Of a stretch of 64,000 bases of DNA, positions 46,385 to 57,082 are shown one piece after another. Below the pieces are notes generated by a model. That model was not told the DNA's origin. It saw only the letters and a list, made by a program, of their open reading frames with translations, and did no database searches. Position numbers and translations under genes: made by a program. Source of the stretch: Cyrtodaria siliqua (lineage: Eukaryota > Mollusca > Bivalvia > Adapedonta > Hiatellidae); the NCBI GenBank assembly GCA_037043455.1, contig JAWPHD010001415.1, positions 186,001 through 250,000 on the forward strand. The letters run 5' to 3'. How positions within the stretch are numbered: position 1 is the stretch's first letter; the number at the start of each line of letters is the position of its first letter.

Positions 46385-47080
46385 TTGTGTGTGATACTAT
46401 ATTGCCTATTCATGATGACAAGTTTGTGAGAGGAAATACCTGGGGAGGATTTCTTTATTTACACTGTGACGTTTTACTGGGATGACAATAGGGTAATATT
46501 GTTCGTGCACCAGAACCCGGTTTAAACCCCTGCGGCCTTCTGGTCGCTTGCTTCATTTACTTTCATTTACTTCACTACTTTTATCTACCTTCCCTAGTTA
46601 TTATTATTTATCTCTTTTATCAAGTGACTATATTTCACGACAACGAACACATCTATCTCAGTATACGTGATGTTATTGTTTTGTTGTTGATGAACACGAA
46701 TTTAGGGTGAACGCTAAAATATGTTTGTGGTGTCGCATAATTTGCTTCCATTTTCCCTTAAATCCTTAAAGGACGGTACCGTGATGTTTGTCTTAAATAT
46801 TATATCATCGTACCCTTAATGGTTTGTTATCTTGTCGCTCTGGCTTCTGCGAAGTATATATATATATATGTTCATTTATGTGTGATACTTGTATTGCCTA
46901 TTAATTCTGCTTTGTTTCTTAGAGAATATAACCTGGCAGGGATATCTTTATTTACACGGTCCCGTTTTATTGAGATGACAATAGGGTAAGAGTGAGGTTT
47001 GATGCACCCTACTGTCCTTTACAAGGCGGTAGCCCTATTGTCAAACCTTTTTTTGTTTGTGATGTCATATGTTGCCTGTA
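46385..47080 (+). mobile_element. Two PLE 3' UTR fragments in tandem
   Basis: 46385-46545 and 46781-47080 both carry the PLE 3' UTR order ('gatactatattgcctatt', 'ggatttctttatttacac', 'gggatgacaatagggtaa', 'gcaccc', 'ggcggtagccctattgtca'). They are separated by about 235 bp of other sequence. They precede the reverse-transcriptase fragment at 47087 in the same orientation, as in partial tandem copies of Penelope-like elements. Confidence 0.8.
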
Positions 47081-47086
47081 ATTCGA

Positions 47087-47978
47087 AGGACTCATCTTCC
47101 TATTAGATAATATTTTCGGAACCACCGTTTACAGACAAATTGTTGGTATCCCTATGGGTACGAACTGTGCACCACTTGTCGCATATTCGTTTTTATTTTG
47201 CTATGAAAGAGATTTCATGTTGAGTCTATCACCAGATACCCAGGCAGATGTTATTGAAGCCTTCAATGACACCTCTCGGTATCTGGATGACATATTGAAC
47301 ATTGACAACCCTTTCTTTCCAACTATGGTTAATAATATGTATCCTAAAGAACTTCAGTTTAACAAAGCTAATATATCTGATGATAACGCTTCTTTTCTTG
47401 ATTTAGATCTCTCGATTGAAAATGGTGAAATAATTAGCAAACTCTATGACAAGAGAGATGATTTTAATTTTGACATTGTTAATTATCCCCACTTGGATGG
47501 GGATGTTCCCCGAGCAACTTCTTATGGGGTGTATATGTCTCAACTTATTCGTTTTTCAAGAGCTTGTACTCGAGTTGAGGACTTTAATATTCGTAATCTT
47601 TGTATAACTAAAAAGCTACTCAATCAGGGTTACCGTTACCATAAACTTCGTAAAACCTTCGCAAAATTGTATTATCGTAATCCTGATCTTCTTTCCAAAT
47701 ATATAGGTAATTTAAGGACTCTTCTGCGACAAGAACTATCACAACCTGACTTCTATGGTGATGAGATTTATAAACTTCGTAAGATTCTTGGTCATGATCA
47801 CTTTCATACTATCTTTGTTAAACTTGTTAAAAAGTTTATCAAACGAGGTTATGACCCTATCATATTACAACGTACTGCATGCTTGGTGGTGGACCCTTTA
47901 ACAGTTCGCCACTATGCTTTCCTCTTTAATTGTACGATGACCGGACAGGCTGTGGACCCTATGATGACGCCTACCTAA
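47087..47978 (+). pseudogene. PLE reverse transcriptase, C-terminal two-thirds, open but 5'-truncated
   Basis: An open frame of about 295 codons enters from the 5' side without a true start (first internal ATG at 47154). It shows RT motif B (YRQIVGIPMGTNCAPL) and the catalytic RYLDDIL. It then has the thumb/connection region (DLDLSIENGEIISKLYDKRD, ATSYGVYMSQLIRFSRACTR, NLCITKKLLNQGYRYHKLRK) and a C-terminus ending PMMTPT. RT motif A and the upstream GIY-YIG part are missing. Relative to 52190-52240 there is a 9-bp in-frame deletion before motif B. It lies in intron 1 of the CARD gene and ends with the native stop and 3' UTR, so this copy gives the natural C-terminus of the family. Confidence 0.85.
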
Positions 47979-48137
47979 AGCCCATTGGGACGGTGGCGGT
48001 TTGATGTTTTTCTATGATCTTTCTTGTCGTGCCCTTAATGGTTTATTCTCTTGTTGCTCTGGCTTATGCCAAGTATTTGAGTACCTTCATTGTGGCTTTC
48101 TATGCTATTGTTTTTTTTGTATTATATTTACATGCAA
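47979..48137 (+). mobile_element. Start of PLE 3' UTR, truncated
   Basis: Follows the stop codon directly ('agcccattgggacggtggcg', 'gatctttcttgtcgtgccct') and breaks off at 48137, where an opposite-strand copy begins. Confidence 0.85.
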
Positions 48138-48770
48138 ATTGAAACGGGTCAGTGTAAATAAAGAAATCCCCGCCATGAACTATTCTCTAACCAACAAGAC
48201 AGGCCCAATAGACAATATAAGTAAAACACAAAAATGCTCGTGTGTATATAAATACAAAACAACAATTACCGAGCCACAAAGAAGGTACTCGATGACTTGG
48301 CAGAAGCCAAAGCAACAAGAGAATAAACCATTGAGGGCACGACAAGACAAGACTGCAGACAAACATCAAACGTCACCGTCCTTTTGGGCTTTAGGTATCA
48401 TAAGGTCCACAGCCTGTCCGGTCATCGTACAATTAAAGAAAAAAGCATAATGGCGAACTGTAAATAGTCCACCACAAAGCATGCAGTGCGTTTCAAAATG
48501 AAAGGGTTAAAACCTCCTTTGATTAACTTTTTCACAAGTTTAACATGGATAGCATGAAAGTGATCATGACCAGGGACCAAACTTTCTAATAACCCTGATA
48601 CAAATGTGTTCAGCATAGTAGTATTGATAGAATTAGTGCCAGGCATATGAACAGTAGACGCAATTGATCTATAATTTACTTGTAAAAATACTAGAATCTC
48701 CTGCTGAAGATAAACAGTAGACACAGAGAGAAGATTAAGAGGTTAGGGATTGACGAATGTTTAAATAGCA
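48138..48770 (-). mobile_element. PLE fragment, minus orientation, 5' end fused to 3' ORF
   Basis: On the minus strand the 5' region ('tctgctatttaaac', 'ctgtgtctactgtttatctt', 'gaagattctagta' type) is joined, through an internal deletion near 48595, to the C-terminal ORF (GHDHFHAIHVKLVKKLI) and the 3' UTR. It faces the plus-strand copy 47087-48137 tail to tail. Confidence 0.75.
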
Positions 48771-48900
48771 GAGTCATGGTCCACCACCAAACATTCAGTA
48801 CGTTGCAAAATAACAGGGTCATAACCTCTTTTAATAAACCTGTTGACAAGTTTAACAAAGATAGTATGAAAGTGATCAAGAAGTCAGGTTGTGAAGGGTC
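48764..48900 (-). mobile_element. PLE C-terminal ORF fragment, minus orientation
   Basis: The complement encodes the HFHTIFVKLVNRFIKRGYDP / LQRTECLVVD-type C-terminus. It abuts the 5' end of the copy at 48138-48770, giving a head-to-tail junction on the minus strand. Confidence 0.7.
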
Positions 48901-49136
48901 AAAGGTCTAAACATTTTATTATTTACCATTTTGACATATGTTAGGAACGCGTGGGTATTTGCGATGGTTTGCCGTCGAATTGGTTCTAGTTATTATTATT
49001 ATTATTATTATTTAGCCAATTTCTTTAACTCATTGTATTGGTAAGGGTCGTAACTAATGTTGATAGAACTTATGTTCGACCCGTTTCAATTTGCATAATA
49101 ATATGGTAGTAACATGTTTTAAATCTATTATTGCAG

Positions 49137-49192
49137 AAAATACTAACGATATGAAACGGAGGAATTCCAGGCCCCAAATCAATCCACCGGAG
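49137..49192 (+). CDS. CARD / coiled-coil protein, exon 2 (56-nt linker)
   Basis: A 56-nt stretch sits between a strong acceptor (attattgcag, ending 49136) and a consensus donor (GTAAGT at 49193). With the single base left by exon 1 it reads ENTNDMKRRNSRPQINPPE without stops and ends on a codon boundary, matching the phase at which exon 3 starts. It is basic and Pro-rich, as expected for a linker between the CARD and the coiled coil. The evidence is splice-site quality and phase only. Confidence 0.5.
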
Positions 49193-49424
49193 GTAAGTAG
49201 CTGTCCTTAGTGTCATTTTTAAACCAGTCTACTAAATTAACAGTAAACATTACAGCCTAGCGGACACTGGTTTGATTTCTATAAATGCTAAATATCATTC
49301 CCAGCCCCTGGTAGTTTGACAGTACTGGAAGTTTGACAGTACCATATGAGCTTGCGCATTCTAATTACAGCTTTTGAAAAGTATGTTGCTTATAAAAGAC
49401 AATTCATCTATGTAGACTTCAATA

Positions 49425-49520
49425 TCAAACTTTGTGTTTGTTTCTGTGTTTTGTGGTTGACTGTCCTCCTTGAATGCTACTTTCCCTGTCCGATCATTTT
49501 ATATTTCTTTTTATTGCACA
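49425..49520 (+). mobile_element. PLE 3' terminal fragment
   Basis: 'gtttgtttctgtgttttgtg', 'gactgtcctccttgaatgct' and 'ccctgtccgatcatttta' equal the last ~90 bp of the family. It is severely 5'-truncated. Confidence 0.85.
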
Positions 49521-49849
49521 ATAGTGTTGTTTGTGCCGTGTGGCGACCGTAAAAAGTCTCCCCGTACATCCAATCAATATTATTATTTTACACCTACAGG
49601 GATTGCATGACATTCATTGATCCAGTTTTTCCTTAAACTCGTGTGAGGAAGGTTTTGTGCTGATCGACATTTTGGCCCATTTTATTAGGGTTTCCTTAAC
49701 TTACCTCATTATCTTGTGTTAGACACTAATGTTGAGTTTTGGACCTCTTTTAACAGTCCGTAAGTTTACTAATATCATTTCTTATTATCTTTTTTACGAT
49801 TCTATTTCGTATCTCTAACAAATACTAATTGGCCCTTATTTCGCTTTTC

Positions 49850-52800
49850 GCAGAATGGTATTACTCTCCAAATTAACAGTTATAAAAATAAATCTTTCAC
49901 CTCTTCGGTTACACTCTGCGTAATCAATACAAATTCCACAAAATTACTCCCCATTTCTTAGAACTAAACCATATGTACGCATTACACCTTTAAATCTTCA
50001 TTCGGCAACCTCGTTTCATGTTCCTTCTAATTATATTACTAGGATTTTAATAATGGCTCAAAAGTTTCCGTTACTCCTCTACCTGTCTACGATCACCTGT
50101 TTTGAGGAAATAACATATAAAGTCTCCTTTCAGAAATCCATTAGTTCTTTCAAGGCGCAGGATGTTTCCCTCTATTAATAAGTGCAATACTAGAAGGTAC
50201 AGTTGTTGCAATTATTTATCTTGCAAGTCTATCATTAAATCAGCTGTTAATGGTAGATTGTTTAATGTATGTCTAGCTTCAAATGTTGATTGACGTACAT
50301 CTCACGTCATTTATGTTCTGACTTGAAATGCACTAAGTTGCGGTATACAGTATGTTGGACAAACAGGTCGATCTTTAAAAGTTCGATTTCGTGAACAAAA
50401 ATATAATGCAAGTAATCCTAAAAAGTTAAAAAAAATTCTTGTACCAACACTTTCGTCAGTCAGGTCATAATTTTAATAACGTAACTGTTCAACCGGTTGA
50501 ATATATACTTTTTGATAATGATGCTTCTAAAAGCTTTAAAATAAAAGCTAGACATATTATTGAAGTACTTACGTGGATGAAAAGCTTACTTACACCTTAT
50601 CCACGGCCTTAATATTTATCAAGAAGGAAATATTTCTAAAGATCCTAATATTGACATGTTTTCTATATTTTCTATTCGAAAGCGTAAATCTAGGTCTCAT
50701 GATATTAGGCGTAATGGTAACATCAAACGTAAATCGCGTGTAATTATTTCTGTCGCTGATTTACATACTATTTCCAACTATATCCAACAGTCTGGAAAGC
50801 ACTCTATGCTTTCACGGCTCACCTCTTTGTCCATTTCATCACTAAAGTTGATCGACGAGGAAGCCGACAAAATTTTCATTCGTACAGATCCCTCGTATAA
50901 CACTGCTTCCATAGTTCCAAGCTATACACAACATGTTCTCCGACCCCATATTGACAAGGAGTCTGATCACGTCAGGCATTTTCTAAAACTACCAAATATT
51001 TTAAAGGTATTGATTTCATTGACATGCCTAGTATTTTTCGAGATACTCATGTAGTTGATTCTATCCCAAAATATTTCAAAAAATACCGAAAGTCCTGTAA
51101 TTTGTTATAAGTATAAAAAACATATTAGAAATATTATTTTCAACTACAACAAAATAGTTTCTGACCTTGATATAGTACATAATACTCCTAAGGAATGAGA
51201 ATGCAACACATCAACATTTTGCTATGCTCCAGCAGATCATGTCATCACTGGTAATTTTGATATTATTGATAAGCGTATTCGGCATTTATTTTCGAAAGGT
51301 CCTAAATATAGAGTACCTTCAACTATTGATTTTAATGCCTGTCGTGCCCAAATCGCCCACTCCATTGAAGATTTTAGTAACAAATGGTGTCGTAGAGAAC
51401 ATGCGGACCCAAACTCACTTTCTACTTGGAAAAAGTCAATTCTGAAAATTATAGATACACGTATTAACTTTTATAATGCTAACCCCTCTTTACTTCCTCC
51501 GAGACCTAGGTTTTCCTTTCGTAATTTAAAATCGGGAATTCAGGAATTTCATAATAAATTTGTTTTAGTTCCTGCAGATAAAGAAGGTAATAATGTAATT
51601 ATTGTTTGACGCCTACATTACGTCAATGTTTTATCTCTGGAACTCGGCAGCACCAATTCGTATACTCCAGTTAATTCTACTGAGGATGATGTTGTTTCCG
51701 CACATATCACTCGGTGCACTACTTTCAAGGCTGGTGTTAACGATAAGCAAAATAAACTGCCTACTATGTACTGGATTCCTAAATTACATAAACATCCATA
51801 TAAGGCTCGCTTTATTTCGAATTCTAGTGCCTGCACCACAACAAACATCTCCAAACTTTTAACTTCTTTTCTTACTGCCGTTAAAGATCACTTTAAACTA
51901 TATTGTGATAAAACTGTGGGATTAATTTATTTTGGTCTATAAAAAATTCAGGAGACGTTCTTGATAAAATGTTCAATAAAGTTCAAGTTTCATCAATAAG
52001 CACTTATGACTTCTCTACACTATATACAACCTTATCACAACCTTATTAAAGACAAGCTAATTTCTCTTATTCAAAAAACATTCGTTAGAGAAAATACTAC
52101 ATTTTTGGGATGTACTAATATAAAAGCGTTTTTTACTAACGGTAGTTTAAAAAATTATACTATGTGGACTTGCTATGAAGTTTGTGAAGCACTCATCTTC
52201 CTATTAGATAATATTTTCGTCAGGTATGGAACCACCGTTTATAGACAAATTGTTGGTATCCCTATGGGTACGAACTGTGCCCCACTTGTCGCAGATTTGT
52301 TCTTATTTTGCTATGAAAGGGATTTCATGTTGAGTCTTTCACCAGATATCCAAGCAGATGTTATTGAAGCCTTTAATGACACCTCTCGGTATTTGGATGA
52401 CATATTGAACATTGACAACCCTTTCTTTCAACTATGGTTAATTATATTTATCCTAAAGAACTTCAGCTTAACAAAGCTAATATATCTGATAATAATGCTT
52501 CTGTTCCTGATTTAGATCTTTCGATTGAAAATGGTAAAATAATTAGCAACATCTATGACAAGAGAGATGATTTTAATTTTGACATTGTTAATTATCCCTA
52601 CTTGGATGGGGATGTTCCCCGAGCAACTTCTTATGGGGTGTATATGTCTTAACTTATTCGTTTTTCTAGAGATTGTACTCGAGTTGAGGACTTTAATATT
52701 CGTAATCTTTGTATAACTAAAAAGTTACTCAATCAGGGTTACCGTTACCATAAACTTCGTAAAACCTTTGCAAAATATTTTTATCATTACCATGATCTTT

Positions 52801-52944
52801 TTTCCAAATATAAAAGTATTTTAAGGACTCTTCAGCGACAAGGACTATCACAACCTGACTTCTATGGTGATCTGATTTATATTTCGTAAGATTCTTGGTC
52901 ATGATCACTTTCATACTATCTTTGTTAGACTTGTTAAAAAAGGC
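49850..52944 (+). pseudogene. Near-full-length Penelope-like element with N-terminal GIY-YIG and RT, broken
   Basis: Domains appear in this order on the plus strand. First, a Cys-rich patch (YSCCNYLSCKSII, about 50200) and a GIY-YIG nuclease start (CGIQYVGQTGRSLKVRFRE, about 50337-50396). Then a basic linker (FSIRKRKSRSHDIRRNGNIK, about 50670-50730) and an N-terminal RT region (YWIPKLHKHPYKARFISNSS, about 51770-51830). Then RT motif A (STYDFSTLYTTLSHNLI, about 52000-52050), motif B (YRQIVGIPMGTNCAPL, about 52240-52290) and RYLDDIL (about 52388-52408). Numerous stops and frameshifts (for example about 50295, 51180, 51607, 52434 and 52650) show it is inactive. GIY-YIG upstream of RT is the permuted order described for Naiad-type PLEs; the subfamily name is an inference. 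It fills intron 2 of the CARD gene, in sense orientation. Confidence 0.8.
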
Positions 52945-52947
52945 TAA

Positions 52948-53157
52948 ACATATCGGACAGGGAAAGCAGCATTCAAGGACGACAGTCAACCACATAACAC
53001 AAAAACAAACACGCAAACAGACAAACGAAAAGGCAAAAGTAATAACAAATGCAAACGACATCACAAACACAAAAGGGTTGACAATAGGGCTACCGCCTTG
53101 GAACGGTTAGTGGCAAAGTAGACAACTGGGGGTTTAAACCGGTTCTAGGGTGCACCT
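52948..53157 (-). mobile_element. PLE 3' UTR segment in inverted orientation
   Basis: The last ~210 bp of the family lie on the minus strand (complement 'ggtgcaccctagaaccggtt' to 'ccctgtccgata'), sandwiched between the plus-strand RT remnant (to 52944) and the plus-strand 3' UTR (from 53157). Confidence 0.85.
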
Positions 53158-53948
53158 AAAGCGCATTGGCACGGTGGGGTTTGATGTTTGTCCATGATCT
53201 TTCTTGTCGTGCCCTTAATGGTTTATTCTCTTACAGCTCTGACTTCTGTCAAGTCATTGAGTACCTTCATTGTGGCTTTCTATGCTATTGTTTTTTTGTA
53301 TTATATTTACACGAACATATTTGTGTTTTACTTATATTGCCTATTGATGCTGCCTTGTTGGATAGAGATTAGATCATGGCGGGGATTTCTTTATTTACAA
53401 GGGGCGTGCGTGGCCGATTGGTTAACGTCTCTGACTTGAAATCACTTGCCCCTCACCGCTGTAGGTTCGATCCTTCAGGGGCCTAGGAATCTTTATGTGA
53501 GGAAGCTATCCAGCTGGCTTGCGGAACGTCGGTGGTTCTACCCAGGTGCCCGCCTGTGCACGAAAATTGCCTGGAGGGGCACCTGGGGTCTTCCTCCACC
53601 AATGGAAGCTGGAAAGTCGCCATGTGACCTTAGCTGTTGGTGCGACTATAAAATCCAATTCAATCAATCTTTATTTACACTGTCCTGTTTTAATGGGATG
53701 ACGGTAGGGTAAATCTGAGGTTTTGCACCCTAGAACCGGTTTAAACCCCCAGTGGCCTACTTTGCCACTGACCTTTCCAAGGCGGTGGCCCTATTGTCGA
53801 CCCTTTTGTGTTTGTGATGTCGTTTTCATTTATTATTGCTTTTGCCTTCTTGTTTGTCTGTTTGCGTTTTTGTTTCTGTGTTTTGTGGTTAACTGTCCTC
53901 CTTGAATGCTACTTTCCCTGTCCGATCATTTTATATTTCTTTTTATCA
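53157..53948 (+). mobile_element. PLE 3' UTR, nearly complete, split by a SINE
   Basis: From 'taaagcgcattggcacggtg' just after the expected ORF end to 'ccctgtccgatcattttata'. Removing the SINE at 53400-53667 and one copy of its 12-bp duplication gives a continuous 3' UTR of about 510 bp matching the complement of 58716-59212. Confidence 0.85.
53400..53667 (+). mobile_element. tRNA-Ser-derived SINE with intact 12-bp target duplication
   Basis: The head resembles tRNA-Ser: A box TGGCCGATTGG (53411-53421), CTTGAAA anticodon loop (TGA), a long variable arm and B box GGTTCGATCC (53464-53473). Then comes a Meta-like body ('cttcctccaccaatggaagc') and a GTTGGTGCGACTATAAAATCC end with an AATTCAATC tail. 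It is flanked by TCTTTATTTACA at 53388-53399 and 53668-53679, direct proof of insertion into the PLE 3' UTR. The near-perfect duplication suggests a fairly recent event. Confidence 0.9.
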
Positions 53949-55034
53949 AAAGTAGGTATAAAATTCGAACAGGAAATGTAGCTTTCTTAGAAAATAGTCA
54001 ACCAAAAACACGCATTAAAACGCATTTAAACGCATTAAAACCAACAACAATTACAATTTAAAGTAGAATACCGCTTAATCCGGTGCTAGGGGGCGTGAGG
54101 GGTGTTATTGTAAAGAGGTACTCTATAAATGACTTTTCTCAATGCTTCCTTGGCTCCCGAAATAAAATATAGAGAGTTAGCTGCTAATTTTACATCATCA
54201 AATACAAAAAAATGGAATGCTTCAGAAGCAACGAATGTAAACAAGGGAGGAAAGTAGCAGATTTGTTTTAGTCTAGAAAGGTAATATAAGGTGTAAAATG
54301 TCTCTCAAGTTCCCTAGCAACGCTATGAATCTGACAGTAGGGTTTATTTCTTGTTTATCTGTAGATAATCGAGCACATTCATGGTGTTTTTAAATTTCTC
54401 CTTTCATACTTTCTTAAAGTAGAATTCCAAAACAGCGCAACCCATTGAATCAATGGAAACAACTCAACTATTTATCTTCACCTTTTTAGGGCCCCGGTTC
54501 GACTTCAAGCCTATATATAGTACTTAATTGTATGTGTTAGCATAACATTATTATACAGCGCAGTTATGAACTACGGATCTCACCCTTTGACTGCCGCATT
54601 GATGCTCACCCTTTGACTGCCGCATTGATCATGGTCACACTTTGAATGTCGCATTTAGCTAAATTCCCACGCAAATCAAATGGTCGTTCATAAAACAATT
54701 CCATGCGTCTGATGTTACAAACATACAAGTAATATCTGATATCAATACTATTTATGAGGACGTATGCGCTATTGTAGAGGAGTAAAGGTGGTGTGGATTT
54801 AAGATAAACATCTTAGAGTATAATTTTTCAAGAAAGTCGATTTCGTATATGTTTTGTTTTCCTATTCAATTTATATAATTCATTAATTTCAGAAACAGAC
54901 ATTAAAGTTTGTTTCATAATAAATAGTTCATTTTGCGGCATCGTGTCTGTGTACAGTGCAAATCATAGATAAATTCCACTTTTATCATCTAGTTGTACAT
55001 GTATTTCAATTACAAATTTACTTGTAAAACACAG
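53949..55034. other. Rest of intron 2; short 27-bp repeats
   Basis: 'caccctttgactgccgcatt' occurs twice (54581, 54610) and a mutated third time (54638). 'gtgctagggggcgtga' (54092) resembles 'gggctagggggcatga' at 238-253. No other feature is seen. It ends at the acceptor aaaacacag before exon 3. Confidence 0.4.
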
Positions 55035-55817
55035 GACTCTGGTGCCTCTGGTGCCTCTGGTGCCTCTGTTGCCTCTGGATTAACAGAGTTAACACTAGTA
55101 CGGATCCTAAAGGAAGAATTTAAATGTTCAGAAGAAAGGAGTGAAAAGAAAATGAAAACGGAACTGGCGAAAATGTTTCAGGAGGAAAGCGATAGACAGT
55201 TGGCGATAGAGCGGAGCAATAACATGCATCTTAGAGGGATACAGATGGGCCTTCGACAACAAAAGAGTGAAGATCGTGCCCGAACTTGTAGGCTTCATAC
55301 GGAAAAGGAAAGACTCAAGGCGGAAAACGCAGCATTAAGATCCGAACTTCGAAGGCTTAAAGATGCATATGATGTAATAAATCCAAACCTGAACAATAGT
55401 TCCCATGAATCGGGCAATGTTTGTATTGATAACACAACTCTGCCAGGCAACACTAAGGCTGTGAACGATACTTTGAAAACTGAGAACGAGGAGTTAGAAA
55501 CAGAAATACAGAAACATCCGTTGGATGATATTGAGGCTGAAAACGATTATTTGAAAATAGAGGACAAGGAGTTAGAAACAGAAATACAGGAACTTCCGTT
55601 GGATAATATTGAGGCTGAAAACGATTATTTAAAAACTGAAAATGAGGAGTTGAAAACAGAAATACAGTCAATTAAAGAAAAACACAATCAACCAGCTAAA
55701 CAGACTGCGCCAAACAAATTAAACAAACATGGAACGTTACCTCCAATACCGGGGAAATGGTTGTCAGGAAGTGTAGCAGATTCACATCACAAAAACTGTA
55801 AACAAGCCAGTAAATGA
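55035..55817 (+). CDS. CARD / coiled-coil protein, exon 3 (coiled coil, C-terminus)
   Basis: 260 codons and a stop. It opens with a small repeat (DSGASGASGASVASG, four 9-bp units), then a charged helical region. A likely coiled coil (RLHTEKERLKAENAALRSEL) leads to a 26-residue unit repeated three times (..LKTENEELETEIQ..DDIEAEN, about 55469-55700, 78-bp DNA units) with heptad-like leucines. The C-terminus is basic and Pro-containing (LPPIPGKWLSG). The frame is open upstream of the acceptor only for 14 codons lacking an ATG of good context, which favours a spliced exon. Phase 0 at the 5' end matches exon 2. No membrane segment. No poly(A) signal AATAAA was seen before the PLE fragment at 55895. 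It could instead be a separate coiled-coil gene if the joins are wrong. Confidence 0.6.
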   Translation, partial: DSGASGASGASVASGLTELTLVRILKEEFKCSEERSEKKMKTELAKMFQEESDRQLAIERSNNMHLRGIQMGLRQQKSEDRARTCRLHTEKERLKAENAALRSELRRLKDAYDVINPNLNNSSHESGNVCIDNTTLPGNTKAVNDTLKTENEELETEIQKHPLDDIEAENDYLKIEDKELETEIQELPLDNIEAENDYLKTENEELKTEIQSIKEKHNQPAKQTAPNKLNKHGTLPPIPGKWLSGSVADSHHKNCKQASK

Positions 55818-55894
55818 ATATAATGTAAAAGAAGCTTATTATACCGAAATATGGAAAATGTCCTGCCATTATTAGAGGAAAATAGCCTTAATAA

Positions 55895-56490
55895 TAGCCT
55901 TAGACAATTATACTATGTGAACTTGCTATGAAGTTTGTGAAGCACTCATCTTCCTATTAGATAATATTTTCGTCAGGTATGGTACCACTGATTATAGACA
56001 AATTGTTGGTATCCCTATGGGTACGAATTGTGCACCATTTGTCGCAGATTTGTTTTTATTTTGCTATGAAAGAGATTTCATGTTGAGTCTTTCACCAGAT
56101 ACCCAGGCAGATGTTATTGAAGCTTTTAATGACACCTCTCGGTATCTGGATGACATACTGAACATTGACAACCCTTTCTTTCCAACTATGGTTCATAATA
56201 TTTATCCTAAAGAACTTCAGCTTAATAAAGCTAATATATCTGATAATAACGCTTCTTTTCTTGATTTATATCTCTCGATTGAAAATGGTGAAATAATTAG
56301 CAAAATCTATGACAAGAGAGATGTTTTTAATTTTGACATTGTTAATTACTCCCTCTTGGATGTTTTGTTTGTGATGTCGTTTGCATTTTTATTACTTTTG
56401 CCTGTGCGTTTGTCTGTTTGCGTGTTTGTTTTTGTGGTTGACTGTCGTCCTTGAATGCTGCTTTCCCTGTCCGATATTTTTATCCTTCTT
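55895..56490 (+). mobile_element. PLE fragment with RT motif fused to the 3' terminus
   Basis: Begins within the RT (CYEVCEALIFLLDNIF), carries YRQIVGIPMGTNCAPF and RYLDDILN, and at about 56360 jumps to the last 130 bp of the 3' UTR ('ttttgtttgtgatgtcgttt'). The internal deletion keeps the frame open for 145 codons from 56017, making a chimeric frame with no biological meaning. It lies about 80 bp after the CARD gene stop. Confidence 0.85.
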
Positions 56491-56906
56491 TACTACAAAC
56501 TTTAAACTACTTATATTATTGCAGATACTCAAAAAACATACACACAATTACAACACTGAAGCACACAATCCAACTTGTGTATAAAACAAGCAAAGAAATA
56601 TCCATTGTTGAAAACAACTACAACATATTTTTAAATTCATGGGAAAAGTTTCACAAACTGTTAAATTAGGAAAAATAAGACACAGATGTCTATTTGTTAT
56701 TTTTGATCAATAGAATGCCAGATACTAATGCCAGAGACATATCCTTAACCCCCACCCGAATTTCCATATTCTTTTATTTAAACAAATATGTTCACCCACC
56801 CCATCATGCTCCCCATCCAATAAAGTTAATTTATACCGTTTTTAGTCATATTATTATTAATATATTCACTTGTTTGCATATATGCGTGAATGTAAATTTG
56901 TTACAA
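56491..56906. other. No feature recognised
   Basis: AT-rich spacer with a C-rich patch at 56795-56820. Confidence 0.3.
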
Positions 56907-57082
56907 AAACATTTGCAGCAACTCTGCAACTCTGCAGTTCAGGATGAGAAGGTTCTAGGCCTGTTCTCCATATTTTATCTCGATGTACATGGAGAATGAG
57001 CTTGGCATGTTGATTCCTGTTAGGCGCTATATAATCTTTCATGTGTTGGTGCGCCTTAAAACCCCAATTCAATTCAATTCAG
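56907..57082 (+). mobile_element. SINE-like dispersed repeat, 3' fragment
   Basis: The last ~175 bp of the family of 10440-10939, ending 'gtgttggtgcgccttaaaac' plus an AATTCAATTC tail. A small local duplication 'caactctgcaactctgca' occurs at the 5' end. Confidence 0.85.

Noticed and set aside
56017..56454. 145-codon RT protein as an intact gene
   Set aside because: A deletion fuses RT sequence to 3' UTR; the C-terminal part is translated non-coding sequence.
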